NCBI RefSeq assembly: GCF_001953975.1
Contig: NZ_MBEJ01000069.1
Coordinates: forward strand, 90,158-154,157
Direction of reading: 5' to 3'
Length of the DNA: 64,000 bases
DNA from: Mycobacterium sp. NS-7484
GTDB lineage: Bacteria > Actinomycetota > Actinomycetes > Mycobacteriales > Mycobacteriaceae
The notes below the pieces were generated by a model, which had not been told where the DNA came from, made no database searches, and saw only the letters and a list, made by a program, of their open reading frames with translations. The translations under genes and the position numbers were made by a program. This document shows positions 36,101 through 45,010 of the stretch, piece after piece; position 1 is the first letter of the stretch, and each line of letters starts with the position of its first letter.

Positions 36101-38137
36101 GTGCGGATGGTTCTGCAACACACCGAGCCCACGGATGCCGCCGCGGCACTCGGAAAGACACCCGGGATGTCCAAGACATCGGACACGCCGTTGACGGTGA
36201 CCGCCCCGGTGCCCTACTCGTCGAGTGGCTCGCTGCGGAACCCGTTCCCGCCGATCGCCGACTACGGCTTTCTGTCCGATTGCGAGAACACCTGCCTGAT
36301 CTCCTCGGCCGGCTCGGTGGAGTGGCTGTGTGTCCCCCGCCCCGATTCGCCGAGCGTGTTCGGCGCGATCCTGGACCGCAACGCCGGCCACTTCCGGCTC
36401 GGCCCCTACGGCGTGACCGTGCCCTCGGCGCGCCGTTACCTACCCGGCAGCCTGATCCTGGAGACCACCTGGCAGACCCACACCGGTTGGCTGATCGTGC
36501 GCGACGCCCTGGTGATGGGACCCTGGCACGACATCGAGACCCGCTCGCGCACGCATCGACGCACCCCGATGGACTGGGATGCCGAGCACATCCTGCTGCG
36601 CACGGTGCGTTGTGTCAGCGGCACCGTCGAGCTGGTGATGAACTGCGAACCGGCCTTCGACTACCACCGGGTCAGCGCATCGTGGGAGTACTCCGGCCCC
36701 GCCTACGGCGAGGCCATCGCCCGCGCCGCCCGCAACCCCGACTCACACCCGACCCTGCGGCTCACCACGAACCTGCGGATCGGTATCGAGGGCCGGGAGG
36801 CCCGTGCCCGGACCCGGCTCACCGAGGGTGACAACGTGTTCGTCGCGCTGAGTTGGTCCAAGCATCCGGCTCCTCAGACATACGAAGAGGCCGCCGAGAA
36901 GATGTGGAAAACCAGCGAGGCGTGGCGGCAATGGATCAACATCGGTGATTTCCCGGACCACCCGTGGCGGTCCTACCTACAGCGCAGCGCGCTGACGCTG
37001 AAGGGTTTGACCTACTCCCCGACCGGCGCCCTGCTGGCCGCGCCGACCACTTCCCTGCCGGAAACCCCTCAGGGCGAACGCAATTGGGACTACCGTTACT
37101 CGTGGATCAGGGATTCGACGTTCGCGCTGTGGGGGCTGTACACCCTGGGCCTGGATCGCGAGGCCGACGACTTCTTCGCGTTCATCGCCGACGTGTCCGG
37201 GGCCAACAACGGCGAACGACACCCGCTACAGGTGATGTACGGGGTCGGCGGCGAGCGCAGCCTCGTCGAGGAAGAGCTGCACCACCTGTCGGGTTACGAC
37301 AACGCCCGGCCCGTGCGCATCGGCAACGGTGCCTACAACCAGATGCAGCACGATATCTGGGGCACGATGCTCGATTCGGTGTATCTGCACGCCAAGTCGC
37401 GCGAGCAGATTCCCGAGGCCCTGTGGCCGGTACTGAAGAACCAGGTCGAAGAAGCCATCAAGCACTGGAAGGAACCCGACCGGGGCATCTGGGAGGTACG
37501 CGGCGAGCCGCAGCACTTCACCTCCAGCAAGATCATGTGCTGGGTGGCGCTGGACCGCGGTTCGAAGCTGGCCGAACTCCAAGGCGAGAAGAGCTACGCC
37601 CAACAGTGGCGCGCCATCGCCGAGGAGATCAAGGCCGACGTGCTGGCCCGCGGCGTGGATTCGCGTGGGGTGCTCACGCAGCGCTACAACGACGACGCGC
37701 TGGACGCCTCGCTGTTGCTGGCGGTGCTGACCCGGTTCCTGCCCTCGGATGACCCGCGGGTGCGGGCCACGGTGTTGGCGATCGCCGACGAACTCACCGA
37801 GGACGGTCTGGTGCTGCGCTACCGGGTCGAGGAGACCGACGACGGGTTGTCCGGCGAAGAGGGCACGTTCACCATCTGTTCGTTCTGGTTGGTGTCGGCG
37901 CTCGTCGAGATCGGTGAGGTGAGCCGGGCCAAGCATCTGCTGGAACGGTTGTTGTCGTTCGCCAGTCCGCTGCATCTGTACGCCGAGGAAATCGAGCCGC
38001 GAACCGGACGGCATCTAGGCAACTTCCCGCAAGCCTTCACCCACCTGGCCCTGATCAACGCGGTGGTGCACGTCATCCGCGCCGAAGAGGAGTCCGACAG
38101 TTCCGGGGTGTTCCAGCCCGCCAACGCGCCGATGTAG
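36101..38137 (+). CDS. Glycoside hydrolase family 15 trehalase
   Basis: A 678-residue cytosolic GH15 enzyme, homologous by position and length to Rv2402/MSMEG_4535, the mycobacterial trehalase that splits trehalose to glucose. An N-terminal beta domain (YGFLSDCENTCLISSAGSVEWLCVPR) is followed by the (alpha/alpha)6 barrel. Seen: substrate-binding NWDYRYSWIRDSTFALW, the general-acid region GIWEVRGEPQHFTSSK and the general-base region LYAEEIEPRTGRHLGNFPQA. GTG 36101 and ATG 36107 are both possible starts; neither has a clear ribosome-binding site. A palindromic element follows 13 bases after the stop. Confidence 0.88.
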   Translation: MRMVLQHTEPTDAAAALGKTPGMSKTSDTPLTVTAPVPYSSSGSLRNPFPPIADYGFLSDCENTCLISSAGSVEWLCVPRPDSPSVFGAILDRNAGHFRLGPYGVTVPSARRYLPGSLILETTWQTHTGWLIVRDALVMGPWHDIETRSRTHRRTPMDWDAEHILLRTVRCVSGTVELVMNCEPAFDYHRVSASWEYSGPAYGEAIARAARNPDSHPTLRLTTNLRIGIEGREARARTRLTEGDNVFVALSWSKHPAPQTYEEAAEKMWKTSEAWRQWINIGDFPDHPWRSYLQRSALTLKGLTYSPTGALLAAPTTSLPETPQGERNWDYRYSWIRDSTFALWGLYTLGLDREADDFFAFIADVSGANNGERHPLQVMYGVGGERSLVEEELHHLSGYDNARPVRIGNGAYNQMQHDIWGTMLDSVYLHAKSREQIPEALWPVLKNQVEEAIKHWKEPDRGIWEVRGEPQHFTSSKIMCWVALDRGSKLAELQGEKSYAQQWRAIAEEIKADVLARGVDSRGVLTQRYNDDALDASLLLAVLTRFLPSDDPRVRATVLAIADELTEDGLVLRYRVEETDDGLSGEEGTFTICSFWLVSALVEIGEVSRAKHLLERLLSFASPLHLYAEEIEPRTGRHLGNFPQAFTHLALINAVVHVIRAEEESDSSGVFQPANAPM

Positions 38138-38150
38138 CCACCTAGCCCCG

Positions 38151-38213
38151 CCGAGCAGACGCAAACCCGTACCAAATCCGTTGATTTGCTACGGGTTTGT
38201 GTCTGTTCGCGGG
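38151..38213. repeat. Palindromic intergenic element, copy 2 (possible bidirectional terminator)
   Basis: Begins ccgagcagacgcaaacccgt and ends acgggtttgtgtctgttcgc plus gg; the arms are near-perfect reverse complements of about 20 bases. It lies between the stops of the trehalase gene and a convergent methyltransferase remnant. It shares 19 of the first 20 bases with copy 1 at 27001. Confidence 0.75.
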
Positions 38214-38218
38214 AGGAA

Positions 38219-38760
38219 TCACTTGCGGGCGAGCAGCCAGGCCTGACCGCCGCCCTCGTCGGCGGCGATCACCTCGAGGCGGCCGAATGCGTCGGGCAGC
38301 TCTCCCGGAGCGGCCCGGAACCTCCCGGGTGCGGCACCGACTTCACTGAGCACGCAGACCGCGAGGACCCCGCCGGTGGTCAGGCGCTCGGACATCGGGC
38401 GGTACAGCCGCGGATCGCGGAAACGGTGGCACACGATGACGTCGACCGGTGGGCCGTCAGGCCACCCGTCATCGAGGTCGACGACATCGAAGCGACACAT
38501 CTCGGAGACGCCGTACCGGCCAGCCAACGCACCGGCATGGCCGAGCGCCAGCGGCGACACGTCGACGCCCCGCACGCGCAGGCCGCGTCGGGCCAGCCAG
38601 ACCGACGCCGAACGGTGCCGCACGCGATGTCGAGCGCCGTTCCTTTCACTGGGAAGACGTCACCGTGCGCGTCGAACACCGCGGGCAGGCGGGGCGCATC
38701 GACGGCGCTGTCATAGCCGCGGTACGTGGTGTCCCAGTCGAGGCGATCCTGCTGACTCAT
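38219..38760 (-). pseudogene. SAM-dependent methyltransferase broken by a frameshift near 38613
   Basis: Two overlapping frames together make one class I methyltransferase of about 180 residues. The first part (MSQQDRLDWDTTYRG ... ALDIACGT) carries the start of motif I; the frame is then lost, and the protein resumes one frame over with ASVWLARRGLRVRGVDVSPLAL through to DEGGGQAWLLARK and a stop at 38219. Restoring one G in the plus-strand aacggtgcc (38611-38619) as aaccggtgcc gives ACGTGSASVWLA, the expected motif I. So a single base is missing, either by mutation or as a sequencing error. Confidence 0.8.
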
Positions 38761-38826
38761 CAGCGCCACCCTACGAAAGGTCGGCGGGCGGGAATAGATG
38801 CACCCGGCCGCGGAGTTTGCCCCTGC

Positions 38827-39741
38827 ATGCGAGCCATCGTCTACGACCCGCACGCCCCGGCCAACCTCCGTTTCGACGACGTCGACGAACCAACCGTCAC
38901 CGAATCCGAGGCCTTGATCGATGTCCACGCGATCGCACTGAATTTCGGTGAGCTCCATTTCATCGATCACATGCGCAAACCGGGTGAGGTACCCGGCTGG
39001 GACAGTGCCGGTGTCGTCGTCCGGGCCGCCGCCGACGGATCCGGACCGGCGGTCGGCACCCGCGTGGTCGGTTTCAGCGGTGCGGCCGGCTGGGCGGAAC
39101 GACGGGTCGTGTCCACCGGCAATCTCGCCGAGCTTCCCGAGTTCGTCGAGTTCGACGAAGCCGCCGCGTTGCCGGTCGCGGGAGTGACTGCGTTGCAGGC
39201 GGTTCGGGCCCTCGGGCCGGTGGTGGGCCGCCGAGTTCTCATCACCGGCGCCTCCGGCGGCGTCGGCCGGTTCGCGGTGCAGCTGGCTGCCCGAGCCGGC
39301 GCGCATGTCATCGCCGCGGTCGGCAGCCCCGCCCGCGGTGAGGGCCTCACCGAGCTGGGCGCCGCCGAGGTGGTGGTCGGACTCGATACCGTGACGGAGC
39401 CGGTGTTCGGCGCCCTCGACAATGTCGGTGGGAAGCTCTTGGCGCAGGCGTTCAGCCTGGTGTCCGACGGCGGTTCGGTGCAGTCGATCGGGATGGCCTC
39501 CAACGAACCCACGACCATCGACTTCGAGGCGGAGCGACGCCGGGGAAACCGGAAACGGTTGGAGCCGTTCACTGTTCGGGGACCCTTTCAGGCTGACCTC
39601 GACTACCTGTTGACACTGGTCGCCGACGGCGAGCTGGACCCGCAGATCGGGCTGCGCGACACCTGGAGCAACATTGCCGCTGCCGCACAGGCCCTGCTCG
39701 ACCGCAGGGTCACCGGCAAGGCGGTACTACAGGTCGACTGA
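38827..39741 (+). CDS. Zinc-independent quinone oxidoreductase-like (MDR family)
   Basis: A 304-residue medium-chain dehydrogenase/reductase: GroES-like N-terminus (ALNFGELHFIDHMRKPGEVPGWDSAGVV), Rossmann domain with ITGASGGVGRFAVQLAARAGA, and a C-terminal catalytic region. It lacks the structural and catalytic zinc cysteines of alcohol dehydrogenases, so it belongs with NADPH:quinone reductase-like enzymes. Substrate unknown. Divergent from the methyltransferase remnant and convergent, seven bases apart, with the flavoprotein at the end of the organosulfur-like operon. Confidence 0.8.
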   Translation: MRAIVYDPHAPANLRFDDVDEPTVTESEALIDVHAIALNFGELHFIDHMRKPGEVPGWDSAGVVVRAAADGSGPAVGTRVVGFSGAAGWAERRVVSTGNLAELPEFVEFDEAAALPVAGVTALQAVRALGPVVGRRVLITGASGGVGRFAVQLAARAGAHVIAAVGSPARGEGLTELGAAEVVVGLDTVTEPVFGALDNVGGKLLAQAFSLVSDGGSVQSIGMASNEPTTIDFEAERRRGNRKRLEPFTVRGPFQADLDYLLTLVADGELDPQIGLRDTWSNIAAAAQALLDRRVTGKAVLQVD

Positions 39742-39748
39742 CGACGGC

Positions 39749-40984
39749 TCAGTTGCCCTGCCCGCCACGGCCTCGGGACACCAGGTCGGACACCGGGTCC
39801 TTGCCGTTGATGAACCAGTCGCCCAGGATGCGGGCCTTGTACACCACCGGATTATGTGAGGCCAGGGTGCGGGCATTGCGCCAATGCCGGTCCAGTCCAA
39901 GCTCTTCGGACACTCCGGAGGCACCGAGGGCGTCGAACACCCGGGTGGTGGCCCGCAATGCCGCCGCCACGATCACCAACTGCGCCTGCGTGACCGCCAC
40001 CTCGGCATCCACCAGCAGCCGGCGCGCCTGATCGTCGCTGCCGGCGAGCCGGCCGGCCACGATCCGGTCCAGGGTCCGCGCGCTCTGGGCCAACGCGGCT
40101 GTGGCGCTGAAGGATTCGGCCGACACCTCGCCGATCACCTGCAACAGCTGCGGATCGGCCGCCGGGACCTCGGCCAGTCCCTGCGGGTAGTTGCGTCGAC
40201 GCGCGGCCAGAGCAGCCGAGCCGTCGCGCTGAGCGGCCCGGATGATGCCGGTCAGCACTGCCAGCATCGCGATCTGGTAGAAGTGCGCCTGGTAGGTGAA
40301 CCGCTCGGCAGCCGGGAACACGTTGCCGCGCTCGGCCCGAGCCTGCTCGTATCGCGCCGAACCGCTGCCTGTGGTGCGCTGGCCGAACCCGCGCCAGTCG
40401 TCGATCAGGGTGACGCCCGGATCGTCGGCGCGGACCAGTGCGGTCCACAGCTCACCATCCTCACCGCGGCCGAGGACGTCGAGCCAATCGGCGTAAAGGC
40501 TGCCGGTGGCATAGTATTTCGCGCCGGACACCAGCCAGTGGTCGTCGTGCGCGGTGACGGTGGTGGCCAGATTGGCCAGGGTCAGGTTGTTGGCCTCGGT
40601 CCAGCCGCCGCCGACGAATTCGCCGGCCAGGAATCGTTTGATCCAGGTGGTGTTGTCCTCCGTCACGGTGGCGTTGAGCCGGTCCTCGACGAAAGCCAGG
40701 TGGTTGCGCCAGATGTGAGCGACGTTGGCGTCGACCTCCCCCAATTCGGCCAGCAGGAGGAATGTCTGTTCCAGCGAGGCGCCGAACCCGCCCTGCTCGG
40801 CGGGGATCCGCAGCGTGCCGAAACCGGCATCGCTGAGCCAGCGCACCTGCTCATGGGGAAACACGCGGTTGGACTCACGCTCACGGTTACCCTCGGCGAT
40901 CCGCTCGAAGATCGGACCGAAGACCGAACGCAGTTCGCCGTCGTAGCCGGTCGGTGGCTTGAGATAGCTGGTGTCCGTGGACAT
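39749..40984 (-). CDS. Acyl-CoA dehydrogenase-fold flavoprotein of the DszC/SfnB type
   Basis: A 411-residue protein with the acyl-CoA dehydrogenase fold: RIPAEQGGFGASLEQTF, GGGWTEANNLTL, VSGAKYYATGSLYADW, and a C-terminal HWRNARTLASHNPVVYKARILGDW. This ending and the lack of an evident acyl-CoA dehydrogenase base match the DszC/SfnB group, which uses reduced flavin for sulfur or nitrogen oxygenation and occurs in organosulfur clusters. It is last in the operon and starts immediately after the acetyltransferase stop. Substrate unknown. Confidence 0.8.
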   Translation of the reverse strand: MSTDTSYLKPPTGYDGELRSVFGPIFERIAEGNRERESNRVFPHEQVRWLSDAGFGTLRIPAEQGGFGASLEQTFLLLAELGEVDANVAHIWRNHLAFVEDRLNATVTEDNTTWIKRFLAGEFVGGGWTEANNLTLANLATTVTAHDDHWLVSGAKYYATGSLYADWLDVLGRGEDGELWTALVRADDPGVTLIDDWRGFGQRTTGSGSARYEQARAERGNVFPAAERFTYQAHFYQIAMLAVLTGIIRAAQRDGSAALAARRRNYPQGLAEVPAADPQLLQVIGEVSAESFSATAALAQSARTLDRIVAGRLAGSDDQARRLLVDAEVAVTQAQLVIVAAALRATTRVFDALGASGVSEELGLDRHWRNARTLASHNPVVYKARILGDWFINGKDPVSDLVSRGRGGQGN

Positions 40985-41971
40985 TTACGGATTCTCCTCG
41001 GCGTCGATTCGGTATGCGTACTGGTCTCTGACCGCCAGGTAGCCAAGCCGCCGGTACAACTCGTGCGCCCTGCTGGCGTTGTCGATGTCGGTGCCCAGCG
41101 ACGCGACCGTGAGCCCGCGCCTCAGTGCCGCCAGCCAGATCTTGCGCAACAGCAGCTCGCCGGTGCCGCGGGTCCGACGATCCCGGCGCACTCCGATGTA
41201 GTCGGTGTGGGCGCTGCGTTCCTGGTCGGCACCCACGCCGGTGGTGTAGGTCGATCCCAACACGTAGCCGACCACCACGCCGCCGTCGTCGACCGCGGCG
41301 ATGCTGAAGTCCGGCGCGAAGGCGCGGCTGCGCAGGTGATGTTCCCACCGCTGCGGGGTTTTCGACATGTTCCCGAAATGCTCGCTGAAGGTGTCGAATT
41401 GCAGTTGCCGAACCTGCTCGGCGTAACCACCTGAAATCACTTCCGGCCAGGACAGGATCGTCAGGCCGTCTATGTGCGCAGCGGCCAGGGCGGTTGGATC
41501 CTCGCCGAGCAACGGCTTTCGAGTGGCGACGAACTGCCGCTCCCGGCGCGCGCCGTGGTGCACGAGCGCGTCGATGGCGGCGGGTTGATCGGCACCGATG
41601 TAGGCCCGCAGATAGGCAGCGGCCGGCGCCACGCTGCGGAACCGCGCGACGGTGTCGCCGACGACCGTTTCGACCGCGGCCCGGGCCACCGAGGGTCCGA
41701 ACACGAAGTCGGCCAGCACTTCCGGTTCGGCGCCGTCGGGCCGGTGCAGCACCGCGTATCCGAGCACCTCGTCGGACTCACCGCGCAGCACCAGTGCCGA
41801 CCCGGGATACGCGCCGTCGAACTGTTCGGCGACGTCGCGCGAATCGGCGGCGAACTTTCGCCCGGCCAAACCCGGCGTGGTGGCCAGGAAATCGGCGATG
41901 AGCGGGTAGTCGCGTGGGGTGGCCGGTGCCACCGTCGCGCCGGCAGTCGGCCGGTGGTCGGTGACGGTCAT
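40985..41971 (-). CDS. Two-domain GNAT N-acetyltransferase, mycothiol-synthase (MshD)-like
   Basis: A 328-residue protein that appears to contain two GNAT folds, as in MshD, which acetylates the cysteine amino group of mycothiol precursor. The C-terminal half has the acetyl-CoA loop region DYIGVRRDRRTRGTGELLLR and the end NASRAHELYRRLGYLAVRDQ. The N-terminal half (ATPRDYPLIADFL ... SALVLRGESDEVLGYAVL) is more divergent. It overlaps the permease gene by four bases. In this context it may acetylate an imported amine such as an S-modified cysteine; true MshD normally lies elsewhere in mycobacterial genomes, so this is probably a paralogue. Confidence 0.75.
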   Translation of the reverse strand: MTVTDHRPTAGATVAPATPRDYPLIADFLATTPGLAGRKFAADSRDVAEQFDGAYPGSALVLRGESDEVLGYAVLHRPDGAEPEVLADFVFGPSVARAAVETVVGDTVARFRSVAPAAAYLRAYIGADQPAAIDALVHHGARRERQFVATRKPLLGEDPTALAAAHIDGLTILSWPEVISGGYAEQVRQLQFDTFSEHFGNMSKTPQRWEHHLRSRAFAPDFSIAAVDDGGVVVGYVLGSTYTTGVGADQERSAHTDYIGVRRDRRTRGTGELLLRKIWLAALRRGLTVASLGTDIDNASRAHELYRRLGYLAVRDQYAYRIDAEENP

Positions 41972-43503
41972 GTGTGGGCCTCGTCCTTCAGCGCCGGGGC
42001 CGACTGCTGAAGCACCTCGCCGATACCCTCGTCGGCCAGTCGCTGTTGCTCTGCCTCCGACAGGGTCTGGATGCTGCCGATCCGGTTGGCCACCTCGGGC
42101 CGGGTGCGCTTGAGATACCAGTACCAGGCCAGCCCGGCCGCCAGGATTGCGCCGAAGACGAACGGCAGGATATTGAACGGGAATTCGGGCACGGGATAGA
42201 AATTGCTGACGATCACATACCCGAGACCGATGGTGGCCGCCACCGCGACCGCGAGCCGCAGCGGGGTCAGCGCGCCGATCTTACGCAGCCAGATCGGGGT
42301 CGCGATGACCACCAGCAGATAGCTCACCAGGAAGCCCCAGTTGGCCACGTAGCCGCCGTAGACGTCGAACACCAACCGCCCGGCCGAACTGAAGGTGGCC
42401 GCGACCGAGAACGCGAACGCCAGGAGCCCGACGAAAATCACCCCGGCCCACGGTGTCTTGTAGGTGGCGTGAACCTTGGTGAACACCTGCGGCAAGGCCC
42501 CTTCGTGAGCGAAGGTGAACAACGAACGTGCGGCGGCGGTGGTGACGGCGGTGACGAACACGATGAACGCGATCGCAACCGCACCGCTGACGATCTGGTT
42601 CACCCAGTCGACGCCGACGCTCGTGGCCAGCTGAGGCAGGACCGCCTTGTCGCCGTCGATCTCACCGAAGTGCAGGATTTGCGGATACGTCGCGAAGATA
42701 TAGAGCGCGCCGATCAAGATGACCACGCGCAGAAGCGATCTGGCGATATTGCGATGCGCATCCTTGGCCTCGGCACCCAGCGAGGCCACGCTCTCGAAAC
42801 CGGCGTAGGAACCCACCGCGGTGACCGCGGCGATGAAGGTCGCGCTGGAACCGAGATGCTGCGGGTTCCACTGCTCCCAGTCGATGCGGAATCCGTAGCC
42901 GATGTAGGAGGCCACGATGATCACCAGGATCGACGCGATCGCCAGCAGTTCGAAGGCCAGCTCGTACTTGGCCGCCAGTGAAACCCCGCGGTACGGCAGG
43001 TACACCGCGACGCCGACCACCACGATCACCAGCAGCAGCCGGAACCACACCGCTTGTGACCCCAGGCCGATCGACTCCAGGAACGCATCGAGATACAGGA
43101 CACCGCCGAGGGTTCCGGTGGTGGCGAACCCGATGTAGCCGAACAGCAGGCTGAAACCCGCGGCGAAGGCGAAGCCGGGTCCCAACCCGTTTCCGGTGTA
43201 CGTGCCCAGCGAGCCGGAGGACACCGTGCGTTTGGCCTGGAAGCTGATCGTGACCGCGACCAGCACCACGATCGACAGCCCGATCACCGCCGCCCACGCC
43301 GCACCCTTGCCGGCCGCCACGAACAGCGAGAACGGCACCACGGCCAGCGCCACACTCGGCGCTGCGGCCGCCAGGCCCTGGGCGAACACACCCCACGGCC
43401 CGAGCGCCCCGGATTCCAGCCCGGTCGATTCGGCGGCGATCAGTGTGCCCCGCCCCACCGCGGGATCGGGGCGCGTCGTCTTCGGATCGTCTGTAGTAGT
43501 CAC
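41968..43503 (-). CDS. APC-superfamily amino-acid permease
   Basis: A 511-residue polytopic membrane protein with about 12 hydrophobic segments. The first shows GPWGVFAQGLAAAAPSVALAV, the unwound-helix region typical of amino acid/polyamine/organocation permeases; FESVASLGAEAKDAHRNIARS follows helix 6. GTG 43503 has AAAGGGA seven bases upstream and was chosen over the open extension to 43563. Its place between monooxygenase and acetyltransferase genes suggests it imports the operon's substrate, likely amino-acid-like. The exact substrate cannot be read from sequence. Confidence 0.82.
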   Translation of the reverse strand: MTTTDDPKTTRPDPAVGRGTLIAAESTGLESGALGPWGVFAQGLAAAAPSVALAVVPFSLFVAAGKGAAWAAVIGLSIVVLVAVTISFQAKRTVSSGSLGTYTGNGLGPGFAFAAGFSLLFGYIGFATTGTLGGVLYLDAFLESIGLGSQAVWFRLLLVIVVVGVAVYLPYRGVSLAAKYELAFELLAIASILVIIVASYIGYGFRIDWEQWNPQHLGSSATFIAAVTAVGSYAGFESVASLGAEAKDAHRNIARSLLRVVILIGALYIFATYPQILHFGEIDGDKAVLPQLATSVGVDWVNQIVSGAVAIAFIVFVTAVTTAAARSLFTFAHEGALPQVFTKVHATYKTPWAGVIFVGLLAFAFSVAATFSSAGRLVFDVYGGYVANWGFLVSYLLVVIATPIWLRKIGALTPLRLAVAVAATIGLGYVIVSNFYPVPEFPFNILPFVFGAILAAGLAWYWYLKRTRPEVANRIGSIQTLSEAEQQRLADEGIGEVLQQSAPALKDEAHT

Positions 43504-43627
43504 GGCAATGTCCCTTTCTGACCGCGACGTCCCCCGTCCGTGACCCGGCCCGGGAGTTGACAAGTCGGTATGGGTGCCACACTGCCGCAGACGGATTCGC
43601 GGCGGCAGCTATCGAATCGGCGGGATT

Positions 43628-45010
43628 CTATTGCGGATGAACAGAATTGCGACGGAATGCGGCGGCCGGGTGGCCCGCTCCCAGCAGGGCGCTCTCACCG
43701 CCGAACAGGCGCTGGCGCAACGTGGTCGGATCGCCGAGCTCACGCGCCCGGCCCCGGCGTCGAAGTTCGGGTATGAGGTACTCCCCCACGTCGGCGAAGC
43801 TGCCGGGTGTCACGTGATACGCGATGTTGAAGCCGTCCACCCCGCTGCGGTCGGCGTAGGCGGCCAAGGCGTCGGCAACGGTGCGCGCCGATCCGACGAA
43901 CAACTCACCGCCGAAACCACCGAGCCCTCCGACGTAGTCCCGCAGCGTCAGACGTTCTCGTGCCTCGGTGTCGGTCACCGCGGCCAGGATGGACCGGCTG
44001 GCGTCGGTGTCGAACTGCTCGATCGGGCGGTCGACGCCGTAGGTCGACCAGTCCACCCCGGACAGGGCCGACAGCAGCACCAGCCCGGCCTCCAGGTCGT
44101 GGAACCGGGCGAGGTCGCGGGCCTTGGCCTGGGCCGCGGAATCGGTACTGTCCGTGACGATCTCGACGGACGTGATGAACTTCAGGGAGTGCGGGTCCCG
44201 GCCGTGTCCGACTGCCCGCCGACGGATGTCCTCGATGTTGGACCGCAACACCTCGGGTCGAGGATCGCTGACGAAGACGAGTTCGGCGTTACGCGAGGCG
44301 AATTCACGGCCGGCCGCAGAGGTGCCGGCCTGGAAAAGCACCGGGGTGCGCTGAGGCGAGGGTTCGACCAGATGCGCCCCGGGCACGGTGAAATACCGGC
44401 CGTGGTGGCCGATGTCATGGACCTTCGCGGGGTCGGTGTAGACGCCACGTTCGGCGTCGCGCAGCACCGCGTCGGGCTCCCACGAACCTTCCCAGAGCTT
44501 GTAGGTGACCTCCAGGAATTCCTGGGCCATCGCGTAACGCTCGTCGTGCGGGATCTGCCGATCGCGTCCGATGATGTTGCGTGCCGCGCTGTCCAGCAGC
44601 GAAGTCACGATGTTCCACGCGATGCGGCCGCCGGTCAGGTGGTCCAGCGTGCTGAACTTGCGGGCCAGCAGGTACGGGCTCTCGTAGGTGGTGGACACCG
44701 TGATACCGAAGCCCAGCCGCTGGGTCGCCGCGGCCATCGCCGACACGACCAGCAGTGGATCGGTCACCGGCGTCTGTACCGCCCGAGCCAACGCCGCACT
44801 GGCGTCGCCACCGAAGACGTCGAGTTGCCCGACGGCGTCGGCGATGAACAACGCGTCGAAACCACCGTCGTCGAGCAGCGTGGCCAACTCCACCCAGTAC
44901 CGCACATCGGTGTAATCGGCGGTGCGGTCGGCCGGGTGGCGCCACAACCCGAAGTTTCCGTGGGACACCGTCGACATCGTGAATGCCGACAACACATACG
45001 GTTCGGTCAT
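43628..45010 (-). CDS. FMN-dependent monooxygenase, NtaA/SnaA/DszA family (1)
   Basis: A 460-residue flavin-dependent luciferase-like monooxygenase. Family features: AFTMSTVSHGNFGLWRHP at the N-terminus, LDHLTGGRIAWNIVTSLLDSAARN, YTDPAKVHDIGHHGRYFTVPG, and PVLFQAGTSAAGREFASRNAE. Relatives use FMNH2 from a separate reductase to oxygenate sulfones, sulfonates, chelators or N-acetyl-S-alkyl cysteines. The ATG overlaps the upstream paralogue's stop by four bases. The open frame to 45247 runs into that paralogue and was rejected. No flavin reductase gene lies in the cluster. Confidence 0.85.
   Translation of the reverse strand: MTEPYVLSAFTMSTVSHGNFGLWRHPADRTADYTDVRYWVELATLLDDGGFDALFIADAVGQLDVFGGDASAALARAVQTPVTDPLLVVSAMAAATQRLGFGITVSTTYESPYLLARKFSTLDHLTGGRIAWNIVTSLLDSAARNIIGRDRQIPHDERYAMAQEFLEVTYKLWEGSWEPDAVLRDAERGVYTDPAKVHDIGHHGRYFTVPGAHLVEPSPQRTPVLFQAGTSAAGREFASRNAELVFVSDPRPEVLRSNIEDIRRRAVGHGRDPHSLKFITSVEIVTDSTDSAAQAKARDLARFHDLEAGLVLLSALSGVDWSTYGVDRPIEQFDTDASRSILAAVTDTEARERLTLRDYVGGLGGFGGELFVGSARTVADALAAYADRSGVDGFNIAYHVTPGSFADVGEYLIPELRRRGRARELGDPTTLRQRLFGGESALLGAGHPAAAFRRNSVHPQ

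Noticed and set aside
38380..39306. Minus-strand frame of 308 codons ending in the methyltransferase
   Set aside because: Its first half is antisense to the quinone-oxidoreductase gene; only the part from 38760 is methyltransferase-like.
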